Positions 35,363 through 44,900 of a stretch of DNA of 64,000 nucleotides are shown piece after piece. The stretch comes from Clostridia bacterium. GTDB lineage: Bacteria; Bacillota; Clostridia; Christensenellales; UBA1242. Within the stretch, counting starts at the first letter, position 1. Every line of letters starts with the position of its first letter. The stretch lies in NCBI GenBank assembly GCA_016297915.1, contig JAEDFU010000002.1, forward strand, positions 35,965 to 99,964. The letters run 5' to 3'. The position numbers were made by a program, and so were the translations under genes. The notes beneath the pieces are model-generated. The model searched no databases, was not told the origin of the DNA, and was given only the letters and a program-made list of their open reading frames with translations.

Positions 35363-38095
35363 ATGAAAGAATATCATAATTTAACACCGGAAGAAGTTTA
35401 TGCTAAGCTAAATTCAAGTGAAAAAGGTCTCACTCAAGATGAGGCAGATGCTAGAATCGCTAGATATGGCAAAAATGCTCTTGATGAGGGCAAGAGCAAG
35501 AGTTGGATGCAGAGATTTTTTGCACAAATGAAAGACCTTATGATAATAGTCCTACTTTTTGCAGCATTAATCTCAGCCATTATTGCTATTGTCGAAAAAA
35601 ATTATACTGAGCTTATCGATAGTGGAATAATCCTTTTGATAGTAATTGTTAATGCGGTTATTGGAACTGTTCAGGAGAGCAAAGCCGACCAGGCAATGAA
35701 AGAACTAACCAAAATGAACAAGCCAATTGCCAAGGTTTTGCGTAATGGCGAAATTACTAAGATTAAATGTGAAGATATTGTTGTTGGAGATATAGTAATT
35801 TTGGAGGCTGGAGATGTTGTTCCTGCAGACTTGAGATTAATATCCTCCAAGAGCCTCAAGATTCAAGAGTCGACACTTACAGGTGAGAGCGTCCCAGCCG
35901 AAAAGGACTGGAATGTGGAACTTGCCGATGACACCCCTCTTGGTGACAGAAAGAACATGGCATATAGTACTGGAGTTGTAACATATGGTAGGGGTACAGG
36001 TATTGTTATAAGTACTGGCATGCAGACTGAGGTCGGCAAAATTGCAGGCATGCTTAATACTCAAGAAAAAAGCGACACTCCACTTCAAAAACAACTTGCC
36101 AAGACTGCCAAAATACTATCTTTTATAGTTCTTGGAATTGCACTTGTAATATTTGTTGCTGGAATTATCAATTCGATAAGTACAAGTAATAATATTGTTG
36201 ATTCAATTGTTAGTTCGTTTATGACGGCGGTTGCCATTGCCGTTGCGGCTATTCCGGAGGGGCTCCCTGCGGTCGTAACTATAGTTCTTGCAATTGGCGT
36301 TAAGAGAATGAGCGAAAGAAAAGCTATTGTAAAAAATCTTCCTGCAGTCGAAACTCTTGGCTGTTGCGAAGTAATCTGTTCGGACAAAACCGGAACTTTG
36401 ACTCTTAACAAAATGACCGTTAAACAGTTTTATACCCCATCAATGGGATTGTTCTACAAGGAAGAAAAAATCCTTGACGATAGTGTCAATATGCTTATTG
36501 AGGGCATGGTTCTTTGTAATGATACTGAGGAAAAAATGGATGAGGAGTTGATTGGTGACCCAACCGAAACAGCTCTCGTTGCATACGCCAAAAAAATTGG
36601 AATTAATGTCAAAGAACTCAAAAGTTATGACGAAAGAATTGACGAGATTCCGTTTGATAGCAAACGAAAACTAATGACAACCGTTCATACAAACAAAGAC
36701 GGCAGAAAGATTTCTTACACCAAGGGTGCGTTTGATATGCTACTTAATAGGTGTACAAAGATACTTGATTTGAACAAAGTTAGAGATATAACCGACGAGG
36801 ACAAGGCCGAACTCAAAAAAGCCAATAAGGAAATGGGCACAAACGCTCTAAGAGTACTTGGTCTTGCTTACAAAAATCATTATCTAAACGATCATGACAA
36901 ATTAGAGGAGGATTTGATATTTGTAGGTCTTGTTGGAATGATTGACCCTCCACGAAAAGAGGTTGCAGGAGCTGTTGCTACTTGTCGAAAAGCTGGCATG
37001 ACAGCAATTATGATTACTGGTGACCACTTAGATACAGCTGTTGCTATTGCATCACAAATTGGTATATTCAAAAAAGGCGACAAGGCAATTACTGGAGCGG
37101 AGCTTGACAAATTAACCGACGAGGAATTTTTGCGTGACCTTAGGTCGTACAAAGTATTTGCAAGAGTTAGCCCCGAAAACAAAGTGAGAATTGTCAATGC
37201 CTACAAGACATTTAATATAATTGTTGCTATGACTGGTGACGGCGTTAATGATGCTCCGTCTATTAAGACTGCAGATATTGGAATTGGCATGGGAATTACA
37301 GGCACAGATGTAAGTAAGGGCGCTGCAGATATAGTCCTTGCCGACGACAACTTTGCTACTATAATTGCAGCAGTTGAGGAAGGTCGAAAAGTTTATTCTA
37401 ATATCAAAAAAGCAGTGCAGTATTTGTTATCTGCCAATATAGCCGAAGTGCTTTGTTTGTTTATTACAACGATATTTTTGAAAGTTGAATTTTTGAGTGC
37501 TGTAATGATACTATGGGTAAATCTTGTCACAGACTCATTCCCAGCTCTGGCTCTTGGCTGTGAGCGTGTCGAAAAAGACATTATGAACGAGCCTCCACGA
37601 AAGGCTAATTCCTCTCTCTTTGCAGGGCATACAGGCAAAAATATTTTGATACAAGGCATAGTTCAAACTGTTCTTACAATGTTGTCTTTTTGTATCGGCG
37701 GATATGTCTTGTCTGACGGAATTGTCAATCACCAAGTTGCAGTAACTATGGCATTTGTAACTTTGTGTCTAATACAACTATTCCATAGTTATAATAGTAG
37801 ATCGCAAACTCACTCGCTATTTACATCCAATCCGTTCAGAAATAGAATGTTGAATCTTGCATTTGTAATTGGTGCAGGGCTAACTGCTCTAACATTTATC
37901 CCAGCTGTTCAGACATTCTTTGGAACAACTATGCTAAGCTTAGGCGAGCTTGCAATTGCAATCGGTTGTGCTGTAGCAATTATTCCAATTGTCGAGATTC
38001 AAAAATTGATTGAGTATTTGGTCAAAAAGAACAAACAAAAAAAGATTAATGCTTTTGTTGAAATTGAACAAGACGAAGTTGACGGACAAAATTAA
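35363..38095 (+). CDS. Calcium-transporting P-type ATPase
   Basis: 910-residue P2A pump exporting Ca2+. It has the actuator loop LTGESVPAEK, the phosphorylated Asp341 in CSDKTGT, and the hinge TGDGVNDAPS. Ion ligands are canonical: PEGLP with Glu299 in helix 4 and NLVTD with Asn720 and Asp724 in helix 6. It has its own promoter region and a terminator after it. It serves as the in-window reference for the variant ATPase at 18052. Confidence 0.95.
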   Translation: MKEYHNLTPEEVYAKLNSSEKGLTQDEADARIARYGKNALDEGKSKSWMQRFFAQMKDLMIIVLLFAALISAIIAIVEKNYTELIDSGIILLIVIVNAVIGTVQESKADQAMKELTKMNKPIAKVLRNGEITKIKCEDIVVGDIVILEAGDVVPADLRLISSKSLKIQESTLTGESVPAEKDWNVELADDTPLGDRKNMAYSTGVVTYGRGTGIVISTGMQTEVGKIAGMLNTQEKSDTPLQKQLAKTAKILSFIVLGIALVIFVAGIINSISTSNNIVDSIVSSFMTAVAIAVAAIPEGLPAVVTIVLAIGVKRMSERKAIVKNLPAVETLGCCEVICSDKTGTLTLNKMTVKQFYTPSMGLFYKEEKILDDSVNMLIEGMVLCNDTEEKMDEELIGDPTETALVAYAKKIGINVKELKSYDERIDEIPFDSKRKLMTTVHTNKDGRKISYTKGAFDMLLNRCTKILDLNKVRDITDEDKAELKKANKEMGTNALRVLGLAYKNHYLNDHDKLEEDLIFVGLVGMIDPPRKEVAGAVATCRKAGMTAIMITGDHLDTAVAIASQIGIFKKGDKAITGAELDKLTDEEFLRDLRSYKVFARVSPENKVRIVNAYKTFNIIVAMTGDGVNDAPSIKTADIGIGMGITGTDVSKGAADIVLADDNFATIIAAVEEGRKVYSNIKKAVQYLLSANIAEVLCLFITTIFLKVEFLSAVMILWVNLVTDSFPALALGCERVEKDIMNEPPRKANSSLFAGHTGKNILIQGIVQTVLTMLSFCIGGYVLSDGIVNHQVAVTMAFVTLCLIQLFHSYNSRSQTHSLFTSNPFRNRMLNLAFVIGAGLTALTFIPAVQTFFGTTMLSLGELAIAIGCAVAIIPIVEIQKLIEYLVKKNKQKKINAFVEIEQDEVDGQN

Positions 38096-38108
38096 TTAAA
38101 AGGCTTTA

Positions 38109-38138
38109 AACATCGGAATTAATAATCCGATGTTTTTT
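38109..38138 (+). terminator. Terminator after the Ca2+-ATPase gene
   Basis: AACATCGGA...TCCGATGTT stem followed by TTTTTT. Confidence 0.85.
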
Positions 38139-38151
38139 GCTTGTTATTACT

Positions 38152-38179
38152 TTGTGAAAAAACGATATTGTGATATAAT
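38152..38179 (+). promoter_or_regulatory. Promoter of the sugar isomerase pseudogene
   Basis: TTGTGA, 16 bases, TATAAT (38174-38179). Confidence 0.55.
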
Positions 38180-38248
38180 AATATTTGGATTAAACATGGG
38201 GATTGAATGGGTAAAAACAAAATTCAATTGTCAAACATTGAGGTGAAA

Positions 38249-39070
38249 ATGCTAGAAATAGGAATAAATACTAATTGCAATGCAGGGGATACATTTTTTG
38301 AAATTTGCGACAATATCAAAAGTGCTGGTTTCAAGAGTGTAATGGTTGCTTTTTTGCCAAATATGGCTGACGAACAACTTGCATATGCTTGCAAACTTGG
38401 ATTTGATATTCCATACATTCATTTGGACTACACACTAATAAATAACCTCTGAGTCAAGGGTGGAATTCATGATATGTTGATGAAAGATATATTTGCTCAA
38501 ATTGATGTTTGTGCAAAATATGATATTCCTATTGCTGTTATGCATGCAACTGAGGGAAATCCAAATACCCGAGTTATTGAGCCTAGTCAATTTGGACTTT
38601 CGGAATTTAAAAAAATTGTAGCCTATGCCAAAAGTAAAAATGTCAAACTTGCACTTGAAAACTTGGACGAAGGCGGATTTGAACATTTGAGATTTTTGCT
38701 AGACAATGTAGGGGATTCTGTAGTTGGATTTTGCTATGATGCAGGTCATCATAATTTATATAACCAAGCATTTGATTTGTTGCAAATGTATGGCGAAAGA
38801 CTACTTGCAGTGCATTTGCATGATAATCTTGCTGACTATGAGTATGGTGATGACTATAGTAGAGATTTGCATTACTTGCCTTTTGACGGAAATCTAGACT
38901 ATAGCTCAGTTACAAACAAACTCAAAACCATAGGTTATCAAAATATGGTGCTAGTCGAAACTCACAAAGTTTCGCATGGTGCACCGCACCTTTATGATAA
39001 TTTAACAAATTACGAGTTTTTGCTCGAAGCAAAATCTAGAGCAGAAAAAATTAAAAGCATGCTAATTTGA
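38249..39070 (+). pseudogene. Sugar phosphate isomerase/epimerase (TIM barrel) with one in-frame TGA
   Basis: One continuous frame of 273 codons is broken only by TGA at 38450-38452. The first part ends in HLDYTLINNL; after the TGA the frame goes on with VKGGIHDMLMKDIF and then the metal-binding segments of this family: AVMHATEG, LALENLDEG, GFCYDAGHH, LLAVHLHDNLADYEYG and VLVETHK. In relatives the position of the TGA is usually a conserved Trp (INxLW), one base change away. The start is ATG 38249 after GAGGTG. It may be a recent nonsense mutation, a sequencing error or readthrough. TGA is used as a normal stop elsewhere in the window. Confidence 0.85.
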
Positions 39071-39138
39071 AAGTGGTTTTTAAGTAGTTAGGTGTTAAAT
39101 AATTTTTGACTCAAATAATATTTAGGAAAAGATATTTT

Positions 39139-39690
39139 ATGTACATTTTATCTCAAATACTAGTTTTAATATCTGATGTTTTTTTGATAATATCAACGCT
39201 CTGCAAAAAGAAAAAAGCGGTGGTGTTCTTTCTTTTGATGTCAACAATACTTTTTGCATCGCACTATCTGTGTTTGGGTGGCTGGACTGGTTTTGCAATT
39301 GCAGTGATTGAACTTATGTTTCTCATTGTGATGTATATTTTGGAAGCCAAGCAAAAGACATCTTACAATGTTTATTTGTCAATTGCTACATCTGTATTGA
39401 CAATAATAGTATCTATACTATCTTGGGCAGGTGCAATATCTTTGCTCCCAATGATTGCTATGGTTGTATATTTGATAACTATGTGCTTTACAAATCTAAT
39501 AATTGTCAAAGGCGGTATATTTGTAAGGCTTGCACTAAACGGAATTTATATGTTGCTGCTCAAATCATATTTGGGAGCAGGGCTCAGTGTTGTAATACTT
39601 ATTTTTGATATAATTGGCATCATAAAAGATAGCAAAAAGTCAAAAGTTCAGGTTTCAAATGAACCAGTTTCAGGCAATAGTAAAAATTAA
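39139..39690 (+). CDS. YgjV-like membrane protein
   Basis: The 183-residue protein has about six hydrophobic helices and a short hydrophilic tail (KDSKKSKVQ). ILSQILVLISDVFLIIST and FASHYLCLGGWTGFA resemble the YgjV family of small inner membrane proteins of unknown role. The start is ATG 39139 after AGGAAAAG; an in-frame start at 39106 lacks a site. It lies directly before the PnuC-like gene and may belong to the same transcript. Confidence 0.65.
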   Translation: MYILSQILVLISDVFLIISTLCKKKKAVVFFLLMSTILFASHYLCLGGWTGFAIAVIELMFLIVMYILEAKQKTSYNVYLSIATSVLTIIVSILSWAGAISLLPMIAMVVYLITMCFTNLIIVKGGIFVRLALNGIYMLLLKSYLGAGLSVVILIFDIIGIIKDSKKSKVQVSNEPVSGNSKN

Positions 39691-39727
39691 TATTTGCAAA
39701 TAAGTTATTTAAGTAAGAGGTTAGGTT

Positions 39728-40471
39728 GTGACAAAAAAAGATGTGGTCAAAAACATAGTTTTACCAATAGGCATAGTTTTTATATCTATTGTTTTTGCCA
39801 TAGTTTTTAATGACTTTGGATTGGGGATACTAACTCTTTTGTTTGGTTTTTTGAATGCATATTATATGGCTATCGGCAAGTGGTACAATTATCTTTATGG
39901 AATAGCTTTTAGTGTTACATATTCAATAACTTCTGCGTTCAATGGGTTTTATGGCTTTGCAATTTTTACTGTAATTATTTACACTCCAATTCAAATAGTT
40001 GGACTTGTAAATTGGTTCAAAAAGCGAGAGCGTGGAGATGTTTTGGTCAAGTCACTAGGCGTCAAAACAGATATCTTGCTTACATTATTTGTAGTGCTGG
40101 GGAGTTTGTTAGTAGGATTTTTGCTAGGGCTTATCCCTACACAAAACTTGCCGTACTTGGATGCGGTTTCCCAAATACTCAATCTCAGTGGAATAATACT
40201 ATCGTGTCTAAGACTATCTGAGCAGTGGATTATATTTTTGTTTAATAATATTGCTGATTTGGCAATTTGGATAACCAATTGTTTGCGTGGTGGTCCAAAT
40301 GCTCAAATGATGCTTGTTGTATCAATTATGTACTTGGTTATGAACATCTATGGCTGGATATATTGGGTATCACTTGAGCGTAAACAAAAACAAAATAAAT
40401 TTGATGTTATACAATTAAAAAAAGAATCTCAAGATAATCAAATTAACAAAAATAAAATAAGTGAGGAATAG
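39728..40471 (+). CDS. PnuC-family vitamin/nucleoside transporter
   Basis: The 247-residue protein has seven or so helices. IYTPIQIVGLVNWFKK and the end segment NIYGWIYW match the PnuC fold. Members carry nicotinamide riboside, riboflavin, thiamine or deoxynucleosides. The neighbouring thymidylate kinase and ThyX-like gene suggest a nucleoside, but no substrate residue is decisive. Start is GTG 39728. Confidence 0.78.
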   Translation: MTKKDVVKNIVLPIGIVFISIVFAIVFNDFGLGILTLLFGFLNAYYMAIGKWYNYLYGIAFSVTYSITSAFNGFYGFAIFTVIIYTPIQIVGLVNWFKKRERGDVLVKSLGVKTDILLTLFVVLGSLLVGFLLGLIPTQNLPYLDAVSQILNLSGIILSCLRLSEQWIIFLFNNIADLAIWITNCLRGGPNAQMMLVVSIMYLVMNIYGWIYWVSLERKQKQNKFDVIQLKKESQDNQINKNKISEE

Positions 40472-40475
40472 TTTT

Positions 40476-41150
40476 ATGGGATATGTAATTGTTATTGAAG
40501 GAACAGACGGATGTGGCAAACAAACACAAACAGAGATGCTTGTAAACAAACTAAAAGACGCAGGCTTTGATTGTGTAAGACAGAGTTTTCCAAATTACGA
40601 TAGTCCAAGCAGTGCACCTGTCAAGATGTATTTGGGTGGCGAGTTTGGTGATAGCGATAGTTCGCTCGATGCTTATCAGGCGGGAGTTTTGTTTGCGTGC
40701 GATAGACTCTGCACTTATCAAAAAGACCTTAAGAATTTTTATGATAGGGGTGGAATAATTATCTTTGATAGATATGTCTCCTCCAACATGTTACATCAGG
40801 CTGGCAAAATCAAAGATAGGGCAGAGGTAGACAAGTACTGCGATTGGCTTGAGAATTTGGAGTTTGATATACTCAAACTTCCAAGACCAGATAGAGTAAT
40901 TTTTTTGAATGTTCCAGTTGAGGTTAGCATCAGACTTGCTCATGAGAGAGTAGGGCTAAAGGCAATGACCAAAAAAGATATTCACGAAAGCAACCCACAA
41001 CATCTTTTGCATGCATACGAGTCAGGAAGATATATGTGCAAAAAGTACGGCTGGAATGTTGTTAATTGTGTAGAAAACGACACCTTGCGTACGAGAGAAA
41101 GTATCTCCGATGAGATATTTGCTATAATCAAGTCTGATTTGCAAAAGTAA
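40476..41150 (+). CDS. tmk: Thymidylate kinase
   Basis: It phosphorylates dTMP to dTDP. The P-loop EGTDGCGKQT is near residue 10, the DRY motif is in FDRYVSSNMLHQ, and the LID lies after RVGLKAM. Length 224 is normal. Start ATG 40476 follows GAGGAA; its upstream in-frame GTG at 40461 overlaps the transporter gene. It is likely co-transcribed with the transporter. Confidence 0.93.
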   Translation: MGYVIVIEGTDGCGKQTQTEMLVNKLKDAGFDCVRQSFPNYDSPSSAPVKMYLGGEFGDSDSSLDAYQAGVLFACDRLCTYQKDLKNFYDRGGIIIFDRYVSSNMLHQAGKIKDRAEVDKYCDWLENLEFDILKLPRPDRVIFLNVPVEVSIRLAHERVGLKAMTKKDIHESNPQHLLHAYESGRYMCKKYGWNVVNCVENDTLRTRESISDEIFAIIKSDLQK

Positions 41151-41213
41151 GAGGACTGTAGTCGTTCTTGCATATGTGCATGTGTTGGATTTGAGCGACT
41201 TGTACAAATACAT

Positions 41214-41242
41214 TTGACAAAACAATGCAAAAGTTGTAATAA
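41214..41242 (+). promoter_or_regulatory. Promoter of the thyX-like gene
   Basis: Consensus TTGACA (41214-41219), 17 bases, TAATAA (41237-41242). Confidence 0.6.
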
Positions 41243-41274
41243 TTAGAAAAATTTAAAAGGTAAAGAGTTTTTTT

Positions 41275-42438
41275 ATGGATATAAGAATAATTGCAACCAC
41301 TTGCGTGGGATATAAGGCTGACAAAAACGAGTTTGATATGTTTAGCGGAAACAACGCTGGCGTATGCTATATGCCATCAACTTATGATGATTTGATAAAC
41401 GAGGATAAGTCAAAAACTCTCAAAAGAGTTAAGATGACTAAGTCCAACGGACACCATAGCGTGTACGACCACGAGACAATATCTATGTATCTAAGCGATA
41501 TTCCCAAAATAGTTGCCATGATTATCAATAACGAGCATCAATACACTACTAGCGAAAAATCCGCTAGATACACCAAAATGGCCATGTCTAGTGGCGAGCA
41601 AGCCATTTATAACAAATGGTTGGAAATATTCAAAACAAGAATAAACAAAAAATACAACTCGGATTATCCGCAGTTTTTGACCCCAAGCAGAATCGAAAAG
41701 CTCGCTCAGGAAAACGCCAGATATGTACTCTCTGTATTTACACCAACATCTTTGGTTTATACAACAACCTATAGGCAATTTAACTATCTAATCGCCTTTA
41801 TGCAAAATTTTGTAGACAAAAAGAACAAATCCGAGTTCGAAGCCAAAGTCGCTGAGTGCTTGACAGAGTTTATAGGCAAACTCAAAGAGACCAAGTATTA
41901 CGACCCAGAGCTTGCTATTAATGACAAAAATAGACATTTGAGCTTGTTTGCTGGGGATACTCAATGTGAGGAATACTTTGGCGATGTGTATTGTACAACT
42001 TACAAGGCGAGTTTTGCAGAACTTGCCCAAGCACAAAGACATCGAACTATCAACTATCAAATGAGACCTATAGCAAACGAATACTATATCCCTCCAATCA
42101 TTGCTGACAATGAGGATTTGAGTAGACTTTGGATTGATGATATCAAGTCGCTCAATAATTTTCCACAAGCGACTTTGCTCGAGGTGATCGAAATGGGAAC
42201 ACTCGACAACTTTGTGCTTAAGTTGTATGAGAGAAAATGCACCTTTGCGCAACTTGAGGTCAATCAGGTTACAAATGCTACTCTCAAAAAATACGAGAAC
42301 GCTCTTAGGGTCAAGGTTCACCCTCGTGCCGAACAATTGCGAAATTATATCAAGGGCAGTAGATGTACTTTTCCAGGATATAAGTGTCCAAGCCCATGTA
42401 TGTTCGCACCTGGTGTAAACGAGACAAGAGTTATTTAA
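41275..42438 (+). CDS. Long ThyX-like flavin-dependent thymidylate synthase
   Basis: ThyX makes dTMP from dUMP using FAD and methylene-tetrahydrofolate. Normal ThyX has about 220-250 residues; this has 387. The N-terminal half has GHHSVYDHE (59-67) and SEKSARY (93-99), resembling the EH...NExSxRY part of ThyX. The C-terminal half has RHR at 255-257 followed by TINYQMRPIANEYY, resembling the RHRxxS part. It looks like two ThyX-like halves, each keeping part of the signature. tmk just upstream supports thymidylate synthesis. Confidence 0.75.
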   Translation: MDIRIIATTCVGYKADKNEFDMFSGNNAGVCYMPSTYDDLINEDKSKTLKRVKMTKSNGHHSVYDHETISMYLSDIPKIVAMIINNEHQYTTSEKSARYTKMAMSSGEQAIYNKWLEIFKTRINKKYNSDYPQFLTPSRIEKLAQENARYVLSVFTPTSLVYTTTYRQFNYLIAFMQNFVDKKNKSEFEAKVAECLTEFIGKLKETKYYDPELAINDKNRHLSLFAGDTQCEEYFGDVYCTTYKASFAELAQAQRHRTINYQMRPIANEYYIPPIIADNEDLSRLWIDDIKSLNNFPQATLLEVIEMGTLDNFVLKLYERKCTFAQLEVNQVTNATLKKYENALRVKVHPRAEQLRNYIKGSRCTFPGYKCPSPCMFAPGVNETRVI

Positions 42439-42454
42439 AAAAATGCATATTCCA

Positions 42455-42496
42455 AAAAAAACCACCCTCCACAAATCATGTGGAGAGTGGTTTTTT
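42455..42496 (+). terminator. Terminator after the thyX-like gene
   Basis: AAAACCACCCTCCAC...GTGGAGAGTGGTTTT stem with one mismatch, followed by TTTT. Confidence 0.85.
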
Positions 42497-42604
42497 ATAT
42501 TGATTGTTGTTTTTGCCAACTGATTTGTGACTATCCCAAAGATGAAACACAAAACTCGCTATGCAACAGGGGAATAATCTAAAATTTCTTTGACAAAAAT
42601 TTTT

Positions 42605-42725
42605 GAACCTGCGTCATCAACTAAAAGATAGTTGATTTTTCAACTAAAAGATAGTTGGTTTTTCAACTAAAAGATAGTTGGTTTTTTCAACTAAAAGATA
42701 GTTGAACCTGCGTAATCAACTAAAA
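42605..42725. repeat. Four tandem hairpin repeats at the 3' end of the virD4-like gene
   Basis: The unit CAACTAAAAGATAGTTG (stem CAACTA/TAGTTG, loop AAAGA) occurs at 42618-42634, 42641-42657, 42664-42680 and 42688-42704, every 23-24 bases. The array is flanked by near-identical GAACCTGCGT[C/A]ATCAACTAAAA copies at about 42605 and 42704. The right flank overlaps the last codons of the virD4-like gene. Confidence 0.9.
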
Positions 42726-44786
42726 ATCAAACGGATTGTTTGAATTGTTGCTACTGCCAGCATTTTGATTAGGTTGGGCTTTTCGCAAGACTTTTTGGTT
42801 ACGAATGCGGATATCATAATAAGCTTCCTTTTCGTCTAATTGCTTAGGCAAGCTATTATCAGCAGGGGCAAGTGACATATCATAGACTGAGCACTTGTAA
42901 CTAGGCGTAAACACCGCTCTGATTGGGTTTCGCTGTAAGATAGATACAATACATTCACCGCTGTTTGGCTTAAGTGCTCCAAGCTCGGCAGGGTAGATAA
43001 GTGGACGAGTGTCAAGTTGTACATTGACAGACTTGCTCGCCTTTGCACCTTCCTCACCGCCTTTGCTAATTGATGTGGTCTCGGTCTCGACAGAGATGTT
43101 TCCGCAACGCTTACTAAATTCCTCTTTGGTTCCGTCATCGTTGGATGCTATGAATATATGAATATTACAGTTATCCTTGACGGTTGCACTTACATCTTGT
43201 CCGTACTTGATAGTAAGCTGTGCATATGATTGCAAAATTAGTGTAAAGAATATTCTACGAGATCTTGCAACGGTTATAATAGTTTCAAAGTTCTCGATTT
43301 TTGGCATGTTACCAAACTCATCGAGTAGGAAGTATACATCCTTAGGCAATTGTCCGCCACGCTTGTTGGCAACATCTACAAGGATTTTGTAAAGCTGAGA
43401 TACAAACATTGTAGCGATTGGGTGACGAGTAGTTTTTTCGTCAGGAATTTTGATAAATATAGCAGTTGGTTGATCAGTAAATGTCTTGAGATCCATTTCG
43501 TTAAGAGATGTAGCATAGCATACACCCATATCACTAAATAGACCCATACGGTTGGCAACTATTCCCATGTAAGACATCTTGGTTTTGTCGGCGTTAGTGA
43601 GTACTTGGTTGGCAAGCTGTGTAGCCTTGCTGTGCTCGTCTCTGCCTTGGAAATATTCTGTCAAGGTCTTAAATGGATTGTAGGCATCGTTGTCTTTGAG
43701 TGCCAAAATTTGTGCTAAGTTATAAAAATTAAATTTGTCCTTGGTCATTCCAAGTTCTGGATTTTCGCTGTCCTCAAGCATTGCAAGCATTGTTCCTTGT
43801 ACTAGGTCTCTTGCACCTCTATCCCAAATAGGGTCTTGACTGCTCTCGATTGGACACAAAACAGACGCAATATCTTTGAGCTCCTCAAAAGCCTCTGTCT
43901 TGAGAATCTGCTTAAGTGATGCTTGGTGAGAGTTGAGCGTTTGAATATCTGCAAATGCAAATCCGTCAAACTCGTACCATTCGCCGTAGTATATTTGGCT
44001 TACGCACTTAAGACTAAAGTCTCTAGGGTCGTCATTGTGGTGAACAACAACTTCACGATTGAGGTTCATTGCTCGCTCGTTTAACTCATACGCTCTGGTC
44101 ATTGGGTTCCAACAAGCACTCTTAAATGGTTCTTTTAGGTCAAATGTAAGTACACGATAACCGTTTTTGCGTAACTTTTCGCTGTGGTGGTCATAAATTT
44201 CACCTTTTGGGTCGGTTACAACTATACAAGGTTTGGCGTGCGACTCACTAAGTATCTGCACGGTAGGGTCGATAAACTGTGTAGTTTTACCAGCACCAGT
44301 TGTACCAATTACAAGAGTGTGGATAGACTTGTACATGTTGACATTAAGTTTGCCGTTGATAAGTTCGGCTCTGATTGGAATACCAATATTGTCTGACTTG
44401 TGCAAGTCCTCATAGTAGTGGAACTTAAAGTCAGGATTGGTTTTGAGCTCCTCGTTGGTAATCCAATGTGTGTCATAGTACTTGCTCATTCCGCCTTTGG
44501 TCTCAACCTTGGCCTTGTCCTCGTTGAATTTGAACTTGTGATTGCTAAATGCAATAAGCATACCAACAAGTGAAATCAAAAATATTAGCAAAAACATTGT
44601 TTTGAAAGTCGAGTTGCCAAATACTTCTGCACCAATTTTGATTGTTTTGAATGCAAAAAAACTGGATAATAAATACGCTCCGATAAACACTCCAAGCAGA
44701 GCCAAAATAAATGAGCCGAATATTGTCTTGAACTTGGTCTTAAAGGATGCGTTGCTTTCTTTTTGCTTTTTTTCTTTGTCCGCCAT
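42720..44786 (-). CDS. VirD4/TraG-type coupling ATPase
   Basis: Hexameric ATPase that brings DNA or protein substrates to a type IV secretion channel. Two membrane helices (~23-45 and ~62-82) are followed by a RecA-like motor. Walker A is GTTGAGKT at 161-168, DPKGEIYDHHS and the Walker B LLDEFGNMPKI follow, and ILQSYAQL plus KDNCNIHIF are typical of the TraG/VirD4 family. Length 688 is normal. The start has GGAAG upstream and a consensus promoter. It is divergent from the pilin-like gene and stands at the left edge of the secretion block. Confidence 0.93.
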   Translation of the reverse strand: MADKEKKQKESNASFKTKFKTIFGSFILALLGVFIGAYLLSSFFAFKTIKIGAEVFGNSTFKTMFLLIFLISLVGMLIAFSNHKFKFNEDKAKVETKGGMSKYYDTHWITNEELKTNPDFKFHYYEDLHKSDNIGIPIRAELINGKLNVNMYKSIHTLVIGTTGAGKTTQFIDPTVQILSESHAKPCIVVTDPKGEIYDHHSEKLRKNGYRVLTFDLKEPFKSACWNPMTRAYELNERAMNLNREVVVHHNDDPRDFSLKCVSQIYYGEWYEFDGFAFADIQTLNSHQASLKQILKTEAFEELKDIASVLCPIESSQDPIWDRGARDLVQGTMLAMLEDSENPELGMTKDKFNFYNLAQILALKDNDAYNPFKTLTEYFQGRDEHSKATQLANQVLTNADKTKMSYMGIVANRMGLFSDMGVCYATSLNEMDLKTFTDQPTAIFIKIPDEKTTRHPIATMFVSQLYKILVDVANKRGGQLPKDVYFLLDEFGNMPKIENFETIITVARSRRIFFTLILQSYAQLTIKYGQDVSATVKDNCNIHIFIASNDDGTKEEFSKRCGNISVETETTSISKGGEEGAKASKSVNVQLDTRPLIYPAELGALKPNSGECIVSILQRNPIRAVFTPSYKCSVYDMSLAPADNSLPKQLDEKEAYYDIRIRNQKVLRKAQPNQNAGSSNNSNNPFDF

Positions 44787-44850
44787 TTTCTTCCATACCT
44801 TACATATATTTTTTAGTTAGTATTAGTAATTTTATTATACATATATATTG

Positions 44851-44879
44851 AGTATATATATTTTTGAAACTATTGTCAA
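44851..44879 (-). promoter_or_regulatory. Promoter of the virD4-like gene
   Basis: On the minus strand TTGACA (44874-44879), 17 bases, TATACT (44851-44856), about 65 bases before the start. Confidence 0.75.
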
Positions 44880-44900
44880 AAAAATAATGCGTCTTGCGTT

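Noticed and set aside
38450..38452. Selenocysteine codon or genome-wide TGA=Trp code
   Set aside because: No SECIS-like hairpin is evident after it, Trp is TGG throughout, and TGA ends uppS-region, trxR-like and other genes normally.
41788..42552. 254-codon antisense frame over the thyX-like gene
   Set aside because: It is antisense to a gene with clear motifs, crosses the terminator, and has no recognisable protein features.
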